From: Candidatus Cloacimonadota bacterium
Lineage (GTDB): Bacteria; Cloacimonadota; Cloacimonadia; Cloacimonadales; JAIOQZ01
Direction: 5' to 3'
Length of the DNA stretch: 64,000 bases
Assembly (NCBI GenBank): GCA_021108395.1
Contig: JAIOQZ010000039.1
Location: 62,001 to 126,000, forward strand
Each line of letters begins with the position of its first letter. Position 1 is the stretch's first letter. The translations under genes and the position numbers were made by a program. Shown piece after piece: positions 25,915-34,841 of the stretch. The notes under the pieces are model-generated. The model was not told the origin of the DNA. It saw nothing but the letters and a program-made list of their open reading frames with translations, and did not search any database.

Positions 25915-26636
25915 AGACGGTCCTTTCTTGGCAGTAATTGCTCGATTTCGCGTGGCATGAGCGGACGCCACATTCCGGCCGGCAACCTACCCAGTTTGAG
26001 TGTGCCAACCTGTAGCCGCTTGAGCGAAGTGACGCTCGAGCCTATCGCTTCTATCATGCGGCGTATCTGTCGATTACGGCCTTCCCGAATAACCATGCGC
26101 AACACCGTTTTTGTCTCGCTGCGCTGCTTGATGAACACACGCGCCGGCAAGGTTTTACCATCGTCCAGCGCCACGCCGTTTCGTAGCGTTTCGATGTTCT
26201 CGCGGGTCAGCCGGCCAGTGCAGGTGACTTTGTAGGTCTTCTCCACCTTGTGCGAGGGGTGCAGCAGACGCTGTGAAAGATTGCCGTCGCTGGTGAGCAG
26301 CAGCAAGCCCTCGCTGTCTCTGTCCAGCCGTCCCACCGCGTGCACAGGCGCTGGGAACTGCGGCAACAGGTCGAACACGGTCTTGCGGCCAAATTCGTCG
26401 CGGGCGCTGACCACATAGCCAGGCGGTTTGTTGAGCATCACGCAGATACGCTCCCTTGTCGGGCGCACCTGCTTGCCATTCACACGAACCTCGTCCATAT
26501 CGGGTCGCACCTGTGTCGCCAGATCGGTGCACACAGCGCCGTTCACCGTCACCCGTCCACCAGTAACCAGCGACTCGACATGTCGGCGAGACCCAAGCCC
26601 CGACCTGGCCAGGAAGCTGTTGATACGCAAGCTCAT
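25911..26636 (-). CDS. RsuA/RluB-family rRNA pseudouridine synthase
   Basis: A 241-residue enzyme converting uridine to pseudouridine in rRNA. An S4 RNA-binding domain (about 2-60, RINSFLARSGLGSRRHVESLVTGGRVTVNG) precedes the catalytic domain with GRLDRDSEGLLLLT, whose Asp is the nucleophile, and the closing block REGRNRQIRRMIEAIGSSVTSLKRLQVG. It resembles RluB (23S U2605) more than RsuA, by the KPPGYVVSARDE and EGRNRQIRRM blocks, but the exact target is not certain. It begins one base after the lptE stop and overlaps the ychF start. Confidence 0.92.
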   Translation of the reverse strand: MSLRINSFLARSGLGSRRHVESLVTGGRVTVNGAVCTDLATQVRPDMDEVRVNGKQVRPTRERICVMLNKPPGYVVSARDEFGRKTVFDLLPQFPAPVHAVGRLDRDSEGLLLLTSDGNLSQRLLHPSHKVEKTYKVTCTGRLTRENIETLRNGVALDDGKTLPARVFIKQRSETKTVLRMVIREGRNRQIRRMIEAIGSSVTSLKRLQVGTLKLGRLPAGMWRPLMPREIEQLLPRKDRL

Positions 26637-26637
26637 A

Positions 26638-27135
26638 TTACCATGACTCGAATGTGTTTTTCATGATTTGCTCGTAGAGGTCATCATAGATTTCGGCTCG
26701 GGCCTCTTCCTCACTTTGCGGCAGGCTGGACTCGACAGACTGATCGGATTGCCACACCTGTTCCAGCAGCAACGATTCGCTGTGCCACATCTCTTCGTTT
26801 CTCACCAGGTCGGTCAGAGTGACGCTGAACAGCATCTTCACCTTGTAGCGGGTGACAACGTCGTTCTCATCGTAGTCGTACACGCTGTTCTGATAATCGA
26901 GGATTATGCCGTCAATAACACAGTCTGGCGCCATCTCGACCACCTTTATCCGGCCATCACGCTGAAACTCGCCGGACAGCGCCAGAAGGAGTTCTTCCTG
27001 CACGGCATACTGCGTGGAGCGGTTCTCGAAGGTGGTGACGCGGATTGATTCGAGGTGCGGGTATTGCGTCATATATACCGAATACGCGCAAGCGGTAAGC
27101 AAGAGCGCCGCCAACAGGGGAATAAATTTATTCAT
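26638..27135 (-). CDS. LPS-assembly lipoprotein LptE-like
   Basis: A 165-residue lipoprotein with signal MNKFIPLLAALLLTAC and lipobox LTAC. The following AYSVYMTQYPHLESIRVTTFENRSTQYAVQEELLLALSGEFQRDGRIKVVEMAPDCVIDGIILDY matches the LptE family pattern in Bacteroidota-like phyla (plug of the LptD LPS-export pore). Length is typical. No lptD is present in the window, so the assignment depends on this pattern. It is the first gene of the minus-strand run lptE-rluB-ychF-ftsK-lolA. Confidence 0.83.
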   Translation of the reverse strand: MNKFIPLLAALLLTACAYSVYMTQYPHLESIRVTTFENRSTQYAVQEELLLALSGEFQRDGRIKVVEMAPDCVIDGIILDYQNSVYDYDENDVVTRYKVKMLFSVTLTDLVRNEEMWHSESLLLEQVWQSDQSVESSLPQSEEEARAEIYDDLYEQIMKNTFESW

Positions 27136-27290
27136 ATAACCTGAATACAGCCACAGGGCGGCGTGTCAAGAAATAGATAGAATTGAAGTGTATTACTTGA
27201 CGGATTTTCGTTTATAAGTTAAGAAAGGTTTGTGGAGGTGTTGCTAATACTCGGCAACATCCTGTCGTGCAATCAAGAAGGAGGGTCGTG

Positions 27291-27974
27291 ATGGCGAGGA
27301 AGCTGATCACTCTGAGCGAAGCAGCCAAGTTCCTCAAGGTGAAAGAGAACATTGTCAAAGAGATGGTCAACTCTGACGTGTTTAATATGGTCAAGTCTGG
27401 CCGCACCATGAAGATAGACCGCTACGAAATAGAAGAATGGCTGGCCAATCTCAGCGAGAGCGAAGAAGAGCATCTCGCCCTTCGTCGCACCGTATGCCGC
27501 TTCGTCGATTACATCGATCCCGCGCTGGTTTACCTCAATTTCGAGGCGGAAAACAAGTATGAAGCCATTGCCGAGATGTCCAAGTTCGCCCGCGAACGTA
27601 AGATCGTGCGAGATCACCGCTGGCTCTATGAGGTGGTGGTGGCGCGTGAAGAACTCGTCAGCACGGCTGTGGGCAAGGGGGTGGCGCTGCTGCACCCACG
27701 TCACATGCACCCCACCAAGATCAAGCGCCCGTGCGTGCTGTTCGGTCGTTGCAAAGAGGGCGTTGACTTCGACGCTATCGACAACAAACCGGTAAATCTT
27801 TTCTTCATGCTGTTGCTGCACAATGACAAGCAGCACCTATTCTCGCTATCTTACCTCTCGCGGTTGATGCTCGCCGGCGCCAACATCGAGCGTCTGGCTC
27901 AGGCCACTGCCCCCGATGAAGTTATCGATGTGCTCACCACCCATGTGTGGGAGACCGGCAAAAAAAAGAAATAA
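27291..27974 (+). CDS. HTH-EIIA fusion: excisionase-type DNA-binding domain with PTS EIIA (fructose type)
   Basis: A 227-residue protein. Residues about 1-50 form a MerR/excisionase-type helix-turn-helix (LITLSEAAKFLKVKENIVKEMVNSDVFNMVKSGRTMKIDRYEIEEWLA). The remainder is a PTS EIIA type-2 (PtsN/FruA-like) domain; VGKGVALLHPRHM carries the histidine that would be phosphorylated, and LFFMLLLHNDKQHLFSLSYLSRLM follows. The combination suggests DNA binding controlled by phosphorylation, or an EIIA(Ntr)-like regulator. AAGGAGGG precedes the ATG. A clear terminator follows the gene, so it forms its own transcription unit. Confidence 0.85.
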   Translation: MARKLITLSEAAKFLKVKENIVKEMVNSDVFNMVKSGRTMKIDRYEIEEWLANLSESEEEHLALRRTVCRFVDYIDPALVYLNFEAENKYEAIAEMSKFARERKIVRDHRWLYEVVVAREELVSTAVGKGVALLHPRHMHPTKIKRPCVLFGRCKEGVDFDAIDNKPVNLFFMLLLHNDKQHLFSLSYLSRLMLAGANIERLAQATAPDEVIDVLTTHVWETGKKKK

Positions 27975-27994
27975 CCCATAGCAAACTATAGCTG

Positions 27995-28018
27995 CGCCCG
28001 TTGTATTCGGGCGTTTTT
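27995..28018 (+). terminator. Rho-independent terminator after the HTH-EIIA gene
   Basis: The stem CGCCCG (27995-28000) pairs with CGGGCG (28008-28013) across a seven-base loop and is followed by five T residues. It lies 20 bases after the stop codon. Confidence 0.85.
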
Positions 28019-28042
28019 GCTAAAAAAAAGCGAGGAGACTCA

Positions 28043-28495
28043 ATGCCCCGTGTACGCGTAATCCTGGGAAGTAAAACCGACCTGCCGCATGGCGAGAAAA
28101 TCCGCGAAACCCTCGCTTCGTTTGGCATTGACTACGATTTTCACGTCTCGTCAGCCCACCGCAAGCCCAAACAGACCGCAGCGCTGGCCGAAAACGCCGT
28201 CGCTGACGGGGTGATGGTCATCATCGCCGCGGCGGGAATGGCCGCACACCTGCCCGGAGTGCTTGCCGCGCACACCACGCTGCCGGTCATCGGCGTGCCG
28301 CTCACAGGCCCCACACTGAGCGGAGAAGACGCCCTGCTGTCGGTGGTGCAGATGCCCCCCGGCGTACCGGTGGCCACGGTGGCCATCAACGGCGCCAAGA
28401 ACGCCGCTATCCTGGCCGCGCAGATATTAGCCCTGTCGGACGAAGCTTTGAAGAACAAACTGGAGCAAATGAAGCAGGAGATGGCTACGGCCTGA
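28043..28495 (+). CDS. purE: N5-carboxyaminoimidazole ribonucleotide mutase / AIR carboxylase PurE
   Basis: A 150-residue purine-biosynthesis enzyme that forms 4-carboxy-AIR. Family motifs are [27 protein letters not shown] with the catalytic-loop histidine, and [27 protein letters not shown]. The ATG at 28043 has CGAGGAG upstream. Whether it uses N5-CAIR (class I) or AIR plus CO2 (class II) is not decided; no purK is present in the window. The terminator of the previous gene separates it from the HTH-EIIA gene. Confidence 0.94.
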   Translation: MPRVRVILGSKTDLPHGEKIRETLASFGIDYDFHVSSAHRKPKQTAALAENAVADGVMVIIAAAGMAAHLPGVLAAHTTLPVIGVPLTGPTLSGEDALLSVVQMPPGVPVATVAINGAKNAAILAAQILALSDEALKNKLEQMKQEMATA

Positions 28496-28508
28496 AAGAT
28501 AAGACAAG

Positions 28509-28713
28509 CTCACTTTTTGTAAAAAGCGAGACCAAAAACTTCTGCGGAAACTTCGTTTCCTATGTACAATAATTTTTCTTTTGACATAAGGATGCGTTAG
28601 CATCCACCAAAAGTTTGGCGGGGTTCAGGGGTTTCTTGCTCCACTTTCGCCATGCCGCTTCGCGGCAAAGCTTTCGTTCGATGGTAACGCCGGAAGGCGT
28701 TACAGAGCCCCTG
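28509..28713. repeat. Hairpin-rich intergenic repeat, copy R4, with extra nested hairpins
   Basis: This copy fills the gap between convergent purE and the GH-like lipoprotein gene. It contains CTCACTTTTT / AAAAAGCGAG (28509-28530), GGAAAC-TTC-GTTTCC (28546-28560) and GGATGC-GTTA-GCATCC (28590-28605), then AAAAGTTTGGCGGGGTTCAGGGG as in R3 but as two blocks. The outer arm pair CAGGGG (28626-28631) and CCCCTG (28708-28713), separated by 3 bases in R3, here encloses about 75 bases with two more hairpins, GCCGC-TTC-GCGGC (28654-28666) and GTAACGCC-GGAA-GGCGTTAC (28684-28703). It looks like an insertion into the terminal arm. The right end encodes the last codons of the neighbouring gene. Confidence 0.85.
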
Positions 28714-29917
28714 ATTCTTTATATTCCTGCAGCCAGGGCAACAGCTTACTGTACCAGCTCGAGGAATGCCACATCAGATAGCCGTCGGCACCGGCGTGGC
28801 GTGCTGCCTGCACTTGTGCCAGTACATACTGCGACGAAAAATCCACTCCCCAGGTCATCGCCTGAAGGTATGGCATCACCAGGCAGTTGTCGTCGGTCAT
28901 TTCGCGGCAGCGGCTCACGCTGTCGAAGACAATCTGGTAAGGTTCGTTGGGCACATCGTTGCGATGGCTGAAATCGGGGGCGAAATGCGACGAATACAGC
29001 ATCGGGTGTACGCGGTGCAACCAGGGCGTCATCTGGCGTAAATCCTGCCCCGTTTTCTCGATATCGACCTCTCTGCCCCACAACACGATGGCGAACACAT
29101 CGGCGGACAGCTCGACGCCGTAGCGGTCGCATACCTCACGTGCCTGGCGCACGAACGCCGCAATCACGTCTGGCTTGCGCGGTACGCACAAATGGCCGTC
29201 GCTGCCCTCCACCAATTCATCCTCCCACTCGAAAGCGAACCAGGCGTCGTCGATGGCGCCCTGCGTGGGAAAGCGCACATAGTCGAGCTGAATCTCGTCC
29301 ACGCCGCTCCGCGCCACCACGTCTATAAGCGCCAGCAGGTCGCGCTGCACCTCTGGATGCGACGGGTCGAGCCAGGCGGGGGCTTTCCGCTCGTTTTCGC
29401 ACCAGGGCACACCGGGGCTGCTGTATGGGCGCAGGTCAGGGCGACGAGCAGCCAGCCAGGAGTCGTGGAACATCACCAGTCGCGCCACGGAACGCATGTC
29501 GTAGTCGTGCAGCGTGCGGGTGAGCCTGGACAGATTGTGAAGGCCACGGTCAGGATGCGGCAACAGGTCGTCGCGCTCGGGCAGGCGGATGGTGATATCG
29601 CCGCGCATGGTTTTCACGTCGAAGCAGACGATGTTCAGTCCGGCGGCACGGGCGCTGCGCAGCGCTGCATGCAGCCGCGCCGAATCGGCAGTAACGCCTG
29701 TATTCAGGTAGAGTCCCTCCTCCAGTCCTGGCCAGACGCTGTCGGCCGCTGTCACATAGGGCAAAACAAGGCTGTCTGGCAACACTGGCAGGTGAGTTGA
29801 ATCAGGCGGCAAATCGAGTGGTATGTCTGCCTGCGGCGGTGGCTTGCCGCAGGAGACCAGCAACAGAGCCAGCAGCGCCGCCAGCAGTCTATTCAAACTG
29901 CAAGCGGTAGAGGTCAT
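28700..29917 (-). CDS. Glycoside-hydrolase-like lipoprotein (DUF4015 family)
   Basis: A 405-residue exported protein with a lipoprotein signal (LLAALLALLLVSCGK, lipobox LVSC). The body is a TIM-barrel-like putative glycosyl hydrolase of the DUF4015 type: GLYLNTGVTADSARLHAALRSARAAGLNIVCFDVK, then the highly typical VDEIQLDYVRFPTQG, YGVELSADVFAIVLW and the final GADGYLMWHSS. Substrate is unknown. Start choice: ATG 29917 overlaps the upstream ABC gene by 29 bases; a TTG at 29896 is the alternative. The stop codon and last residues (SGAL) are encoded by repeat R4. Confidence 0.8.
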   Translation of the reverse strand: MTSTACSLNRLLAALLALLLVSCGKPPPQADIPLDLPPDSTHLPVLPDSLVLPYVTAADSVWPGLEEGLYLNTGVTADSARLHAALRSARAAGLNIVCFDVKTMRGDITIRLPERDDLLPHPDRGLHNLSRLTRTLHDYDMRSVARLVMFHDSWLAARRPDLRPYSSPGVPWCENERKAPAWLDPSHPEVQRDLLALIDVVARSGVDEIQLDYVRFPTQGAIDDAWFAFEWEDELVEGSDGHLCVPRKPDVIAAFVRQAREVCDRYGVELSADVFAIVLWGREVDIEKTGQDLRQMTPWLHRVHPMLYSSHFAPDFSHRNDVPNEPYQIVFDSVSRCREMTDDNCLVMPYLQAMTWGVDFSSQYVLAQVQAARHAGADGYLMWHSSSWYSKLLPWLQEYKESGAL

Positions 29918-32033
29918 AGTAAAGTCCGCGCTGGGCAATGAGCTCGTCGTGCGAGCCTTGTTCGACCAGTTCGCCCTTGTGCAACACGAGTATGCGGTCA
30001 ACATGCTTGATGGTGGAGAGCCTGTGCGCAATGATGATGGACGTGCGTCCCGCCATCACCTTGGAAAGAGCGTCCTGTATCTTTATCTCTGTCTCGGTGT
30101 CGATGTTCGAGGTGGCCTCGTCCAGCACGAAAATGGCGGGGTCATAGGCGAGAACGCGGGCGAAGGCGATGAGTTGCCTCTGCCCCACGCTAAAGGTTGC
30201 GCCACGCTCCATCACCGGCTCCTCGAAGCGGCCCGGCAGGCTGTCGATGAAGTCATAGACGTTGACGTGACGGCTGACCTCTTCCAGGCGGGCTTCGTCG
30301 ATGCTGTCGTCGCCAAGCGCGATGTTGTCGTGGATGGTGCCGGAAAAGAGAAAAACATCCTGCTGCACGATGCCGATGTCGTGGCGAAGATCGGAGAGAG
30401 CATAATCGTTCAGTGGCTTGCCATCGACCAGAATCTCGCCTTTCTGGTAGGCGTAGAGATCACCCAGCAGATTGATAATCGAGGTCTTGCCGGAGCCTGT
30501 GTGCCCCACCAGGGCAATCTTCTCACCTGGCTTCACCACAAAACTGATGTCTCGCAGAGCATATTCTTTGTTGTCGAGGTAACTGAGCCAGACATTGCGG
30601 AACTCGATGCCACCATCGAGCTTACACTCCAACTGCGCTGACTGCCGATAGTCCTGCGTATCGGTCTCGAAGAGGTCGAAGATGCGCTCGGCGCCGGCCA
30701 TTGCGCCCTGCAACACGTTGAACTTCTCGCTGATGCTGTTGATGGGGTCGAAGAAACGGTCGAGGTAGCGCATGAAAGCAAGCAGCAGGCCCAGCGTGAT
30801 TGTTCCCCGCAGAATCTGGCCGCCACCGTACCAGATGATGAGCGCCACAACGATATAGCGCATGCTGAAAATGATGGGCCGGAAGACAGCGAACAGGCGA
30901 ATCTGTTTGAATCCCGCCTCGAAGTAACCGCTGTTGATTGAGTTGAAGTGCCCCAGCTTGTTGCGATACTGGTTGAATAGCTGGATGATGCGGAAGCCCG
31001 ATATATCCTCTGAGAGCCGCGAGTTCAGCCCTGCCAGTTTGCGGCGCACCTCGCGGTAGATAACACGAGTCTTGTCCTTGAACACCTTCATATAAATGGC
31101 AACGAAGGGCATGATACAGAAGCAAACCAGCGCCATCCGGGTATCCAGAATCAACATCATGACGATGATGCCGGCCAGGGTGAGGATGTCTTGAACAAGT
31201 TGCAGCAATCCGGCGCTCAACACCTCGTCGAGGGCGCGGATGTCGTTGGTGACCCGCGTCACCAGCCGCCCCACCGGGTTACGGTCGAAGTACTGCTGCG
31301 GCATTTTGGACATGTGCAGAAAAAGGTCGCAACGCAGGTCGTACATAGCGTGCTGGGCAGCGTGGTTGATGAAATACACCTGAAAGAACTGAAAAACAAA
31401 TCGCCCCACAACCGCCGCCAGAAACAGGAGGCCCAGCCAGACGAGCGCCATGATGTCATTGTGGCGCAAAACGCCAAGTTCACTCGACGTGAGCTGCTGA
31501 CTGCCGGTGAATACGTCGATGACCTCCTGGCGCACCGCCAGTGTCTCGTCCGAAAGCGTGTAGTAGGCCGGATTGGTTTTCACCCTCGCCAGAATGGCGC
31601 GGTTCTCGGCGTTGTTCTGTACCAGAGCGAACCGCTCGTCGAAGAAGCGGCCCTCATCCTTCCAGAGTTCCCGGTCTTGCGAGCTGATGAAGCTGCGCTT
31701 CTTGGTGGGCAACACAATCCAGGTGGTGTCGCCATCCGCATATGTTTGCAGTCCATCGAGACGCGGGTATCGCTGGGCGAATTCATCGTAGGCCTCGGTG
31801 GTCTCGAAGCGCAGCAGCGAGCGGTCGGAGACGATGTAGTCGTCCACCGCGTACATGGTGATGAGCGGAATGAACAGCTCGATAGTGGTGACAATCAGCA
31901 ACAGAATGAGCGAGAACAGGGCATAGGCCCAGTAGGGCTTGAGGTAGCGCAGCAAAGACCCCAATAACCGGCGGTCGTAGAGCTTGGTCTTTATCTCGTC
32001 CGAATAGATGCCGTGTCCGCCCAGAGGTGGCAT
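29889..32033 (-). CDS. ABC exporter half, consensus-site Walker B subunit with large extracytoplasmic insert
   Basis: A 714-residue half-transporter (six membrane helices plus ATPase). The ATPase has GHTGSGKT, a degenerate signature FSVGQRQL instead of LSGGQ, and a normal Walker B IFVLDEATSNID with the catalytic Glu. An unusual feature is about 125 polar residues (about 66-190) between the first two membrane helices, which would lie outside the membrane. Its partner is the next gene upstream, with the reverse pattern (normal LSGGQ, Asp instead of Glu). Together they fit the asymmetric heterodimer plan of TM287/288 and LmrCD multidrug or lipid exporters. The ATG at 32033 is preceded by GGGAGC. 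Confidence 0.92.
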   Translation of the reverse strand: MPPLGGHGIYSDEIKTKLYDRRLLGSLLRYLKPYWAYALFSLILLLIVTTIELFIPLITMYAVDDYIVSDRSLLRFETTEAYDEFAQRYPRLDGLQTYADGDTTWIVLPTKKRSFISSQDRELWKDEGRFFDERFALVQNNAENRAILARVKTNPAYYTLSDETLAVRQEVIDVFTGSQQLTSSELGVLRHNDIMALVWLGLLFLAAVVGRFVFQFFQVYFINHAAQHAMYDLRCDLFLHMSKMPQQYFDRNPVGRLVTRVTNDIRALDEVLSAGLLQLVQDILTLAGIIVMMLILDTRMALVCFCIMPFVAIYMKVFKDKTRVIYREVRRKLAGLNSRLSEDISGFRIIQLFNQYRNKLGHFNSINSGYFEAGFKQIRLFAVFRPIIFSMRYIVVALIIWYGGGQILRGTITLGLLLAFMRYLDRFFDPINSISEKFNVLQGAMAGAERIFDLFETDTQDYRQSAQLECKLDGGIEFRNVWLSYLDNKEYALRDISFVVKPGEKIALVGHTGSGKTSIINLLGDLYAYQKGEILVDGKPLNDYALSDLRHDIGIVQQDVFLFSGTIHDNIALGDDSIDEARLEEVSRHVNVYDFIDSLPGRFEEPVMERGATFSVGQRQLIAFARVLAYDPAIFVLDEATSNIDTETEIKIQDALSKVMAGRTSIIIAHRLSTIKHVDRILVLHKGELVEQGSHDELIAQRGLYYDLYRLQFE

Positions 32034-32092
32034 GTCAGCTCCCTGCTGAACGCTCGGCGGCGTCTATTCGTGCGTTGCGGTTACTGCTCATC

Positions 32093-33841
32093 TCAGCGTT
32101 CCTTCAGCTTCTCTTCTATCTGCTGCTTTTCCCACAGATAGCTGTATATGCCTTTGCTTGCAATCAGTTCTGCATGTCCGCCCCGCTCAATCACCTTGCC
32201 GTTTTCCAGCACTATGGTTTGGTCGGCATGTTGGATGGAGCTGATGCGGTGAGCAATCATGATGGTGGTCTTGCCCTGGCGAACGCGCACAATCTGTTCG
32301 AGAATCTCCTTCTCGGTTTTGGTGTCCACCGCCGAAAGACTGTCGTCGAGCACGAGCACGCTGGGATCCATGAGAAAGGCGCGGGCCATGGCGATACGCT
32401 GTTTCTGTCCGCCGGAAAGCGTGACGCCCCTCTCACCCACAATCGTGTCATATCCTTTCTCGAAGTCGATTATATCGTCGTGAACGCGCGCCATCTTCGC
32501 CACCTTCTCGATGTCCTCGCGGCTGGCCTGCGGCATACCAAAGGCGATGTTGGCCGCCAGGGTGTCGCCGAACAGGAATATCTCCTGTGGCACCATCACC
32601 ACATAACGGCGGAGCACATCAAGCGGTATCTTGTAGATGTCGTGTCCATCGATGTAGAATGTGTCGCGGGGCGGGTTATACACCCGCGCCAGCAGATTCA
32701 CCAGGGTGGATTTGCCACAGCCGGTGCGCCCCACAATCGCCAGGGTGTGGCCGGCTTGCAGCGAAAAGTCTATGCCGTCGAAGATGACCGGCGTTTCTGG
32801 CCGATAACGGAACTCGAGGTTGCACACCTCGACCGCGCCCCTGATGCTTGTGATGGTTGCATCCACGTCCTCGTCCACAATCTCGGGCTCGATATTGAAT
32901 ATTTCGTTCAATCGCTTGAGCGACGCCGTGCCACGCTGATACATGTTCACGATCCAGCCGATGGCAATCATAGGCCAGGCGAGCAGACCAAGATAGCTCG
33001 AGAAGGCGACGTAGCCGCCAATGGAAATGTCGCCGCGAATGACGCTGCGCCCACCGAAAACCATCACGATGCCCATGCTGACACTTATTATCAGTATCAT
33101 AAAGGGGTGAAAGGTGGCGTGTAACCGCACCAGGGCAATGTTGCTCTTCACATAGGTATAAGCGTGGCGCGCCATGCTCTTCACAGAATTCTCTTCCTGC
33201 ACGAACGCCTTCACCACCCGTATGCCCGAAATGCTCTCCTGCACCTCGCCTGACATATCGGCGAAGGCTGTTTGCACCTCGCGGAAGCGCTTGTGCATCT
33301 TCTTGCCCATCACCATGATGAAAACTGTCATAATCGGCAGGGGGACAATGGCCAGCAAGGTAAGACGCAGGCTGATGTCGCCCATGAACAGCAGCGATGC
33401 AATCGACTGGAAGATCATGTCGGCACCAGCCACAAAGCCAAAGCCGAACATCATGCGCACAGCGGTGAGGTCGTTGGTGGCCAGGGCCATGAGGTCGCCG
33501 GTCTTGCGTTCGTTGTAGAAGTTCTGCCCCATACGCATGAGGTGAGCATAATATTTTGCGCGCAGATCGCGCTCGATTCCCCATGTATTGCCGATGAGCA
33601 GGATACGCCAGAAATACTTGAGCGCCACCACCGCCGCCACAATGCTGATTATGAGCAGCGCCCCGTGCAGCAGGTTCGTCTGGGTGAAGCCAGGCCGGCC
33701 CATGCCGTCCACCGCCCACTGGATGATTTTGGGAACAACGAGCTGCAAGGCATCACAGATGAGCAACAAAAACACGCCCAAACCAATGCGCGGCAAGCCT
33801 CGCCGCAGCAATGGCAATACGTGCTTGAATGTCTCTTTCAC
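32093..33841 (-). CDS. ABC exporter half, degenerate-site subunit (Walker B Asp)
   Basis: A 582-residue half-transporter with six membrane helices (about 15-310) and an ATPase domain: GRTGCGKSTLVNLLARVY, the canonical LSGGQKQRIAMARA and Walker B VLVLDDSLSAVD, where Asp replaces the catalytic Glu. In heterodimeric exporters this substitution marks the degenerate nucleotide site. The start is GTG (MKETFKHV) with no strong Shine-Dalgarno. The substrate is unknown; the partner is the downstream 714-residue protein, 59 bases away. The zinc-ribbon membrane protein gene precedes it. Confidence 0.93.
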   Translation of the reverse strand: MKETFKHVLPLLRRGLPRIGLGVFLLLICDALQLVVPKIIQWAVDGMGRPGFTQTNLLHGALLIISIVAAVVALKYFWRILLIGNTWGIERDLRAKYYAHLMRMGQNFYNERKTGDLMALATNDLTAVRMMFGFGFVAGADMIFQSIASLLFMGDISLRLTLLAIVPLPIMTVFIMVMGKKMHKRFREVQTAFADMSGEVQESISGIRVVKAFVQEENSVKSMARHAYTYVKSNIALVRLHATFHPFMILIISVSMGIVMVFGGRSVIRGDISIGGYVAFSSYLGLLAWPMIAIGWIVNMYQRGTASLKRLNEIFNIEPEIVDEDVDATITSIRGAVEVCNLEFRYRPETPVIFDGIDFSLQAGHTLAIVGRTGCGKSTLVNLLARVYNPPRDTFYIDGHDIYKIPLDVLRRYVVMVPQEIFLFGDTLAANIAFGMPQASREDIEKVAKMARVHDDIIDFEKGYDTIVGERGVTLSGGQKQRIAMARAFLMDPSVLVLDDSLSAVDTKTEKEILEQIVRVRQGKTTIMIAHRISSIQHADQTIVLENGKVIERGGHAELIASKGIYSYLWEKQQIEEKLKER

Positions 33842-33862
33842 GCGGGCAGGCTCACAGGCTCA

Positions 33863-34645
33863 TCAATCGTCGGCTGAAGGCAGCCAGTCGTTGAACACGT
33901 GCTGTTCGTTCTGAGCACGCACATAGTCGGACAGGACGTAGATGGTGAATGGGATGCTTATCAGCAGGCCGAGACCGAGCGGGATGGCCGCGACGGCGTT
34001 CCAGAAAACACAAATGACCAACAGAAAGAACTGTTGCCAGCGAGTATGCTTGCCGCCCCGCCAGGCCACATAAACAGCCCGAACAGGGGAGAGGCCGTGA
34101 AAGCTCATCAGCAGGGGCGCCGGCATGACAATGGCCAGCCAATACAGCACCATCACGAATCTGACGAGGTGCAGGATGGGGTCGTTGGCCGGCAGGCCAC
34201 TGCACACATATTTGAGTATGAAAAAGAAAACCAGGTTGATGAGCACAAACACGAACATGCGCGGATACCAGCGGAACGAACGCAGATAGTCACCGATGCT
34301 GAACCGGCCCTGCAGTACACGGCGCGCCTCGCCAAACGGCAACAGCGCCAACGGCGCCAGCGCCAGCATCACGGCGTTGTGCAACAGGTAGTTGGTGAAA
34401 GGACGGCCTGTCAGCTCGAGCATCGGCCCCCAGAACCCGGCCAGCAGCAACGGAGACAAAACGAGCAAGACATAAAACACCGCGAACCCGTAAAAACCGG
34501 AACGCACCCCCCTAAAACCAGCCCAGGCCTCGTGCAACGCATGTTTCGCCGAGAGCTTCTCGGCGAGCAATGGTGACTGGGCGCCGCACTTGGGGCAAAA
34601 GAAAACATAATTGCTGATGGATGATTTGCAGGATATACATTTCAT
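33863..34645 (-). CDS. Zinc-ribbon multi-pass membrane protein
   Basis: A 260-residue protein of unknown function. The N-terminus is a small zinc ribbon with CISCKSS and FFCPKCGAQSP (four cysteines in two CxxC pairs). Six or so membrane helices follow (for example GFAVFYVLLVLSPLLLAGFW, YLLHNAVMLALAPLALLP, VLINLVFFFILKYV), with a soluble tail rich in acidic residues. ATG 34645 has GGAGCG upstream; a longer start would add a low-complexity leader. It is the first gene of the minus-strand run with the ABC pair and the GH-like lipoprotein, so it might help the exporter. Confidence 0.7.
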   Translation of the reverse strand: MKCISCKSSISNYVFFCPKCGAQSPLLAEKLSAKHALHEAWAGFRGVRSGFYGFAVFYVLLVLSPLLLAGFWGPMLELTGRPFTNYLLHNAVMLALAPLALLPFGEARRVLQGRFSIGDYLRSFRWYPRMFVFVLINLVFFFILKYVCSGLPANDPILHLVRFVMVLYWLAIVMPAPLLMSFHGLSPVRAVYVAWRGGKHTRWQQFFLLVICVFWNAVAAIPLGLGLLISIPFTIYVLSDYVRAQNEQHVFNDWLPSADD

Positions 34646-34841
34646 ACTTGCGCTCCGTTGTTTGCTACCGTGTACAACACATATCCGGCCACATTTTGTC
34701 AACCCAAACTTGAGTGGCGCTTCACATTGTCGCTGAAAATGCTTTACAAAAAACTATCCCGCGCTCACATGACTGGTATGAATGGCGGTTCTGTAATCGT
34801 GGGATGCAAACTAATCCGGCATGGGCCGCCAAGGAGAAATC

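Noticed and set aside
27197-27225. TTGACG with TATAAG or TAAGAA as a promoter for the HTH-EIIA gene
   Set aside because: TATAAG is too close to the -35 (about 10 bases) and TAAGAA at 17 bases is a poor match.
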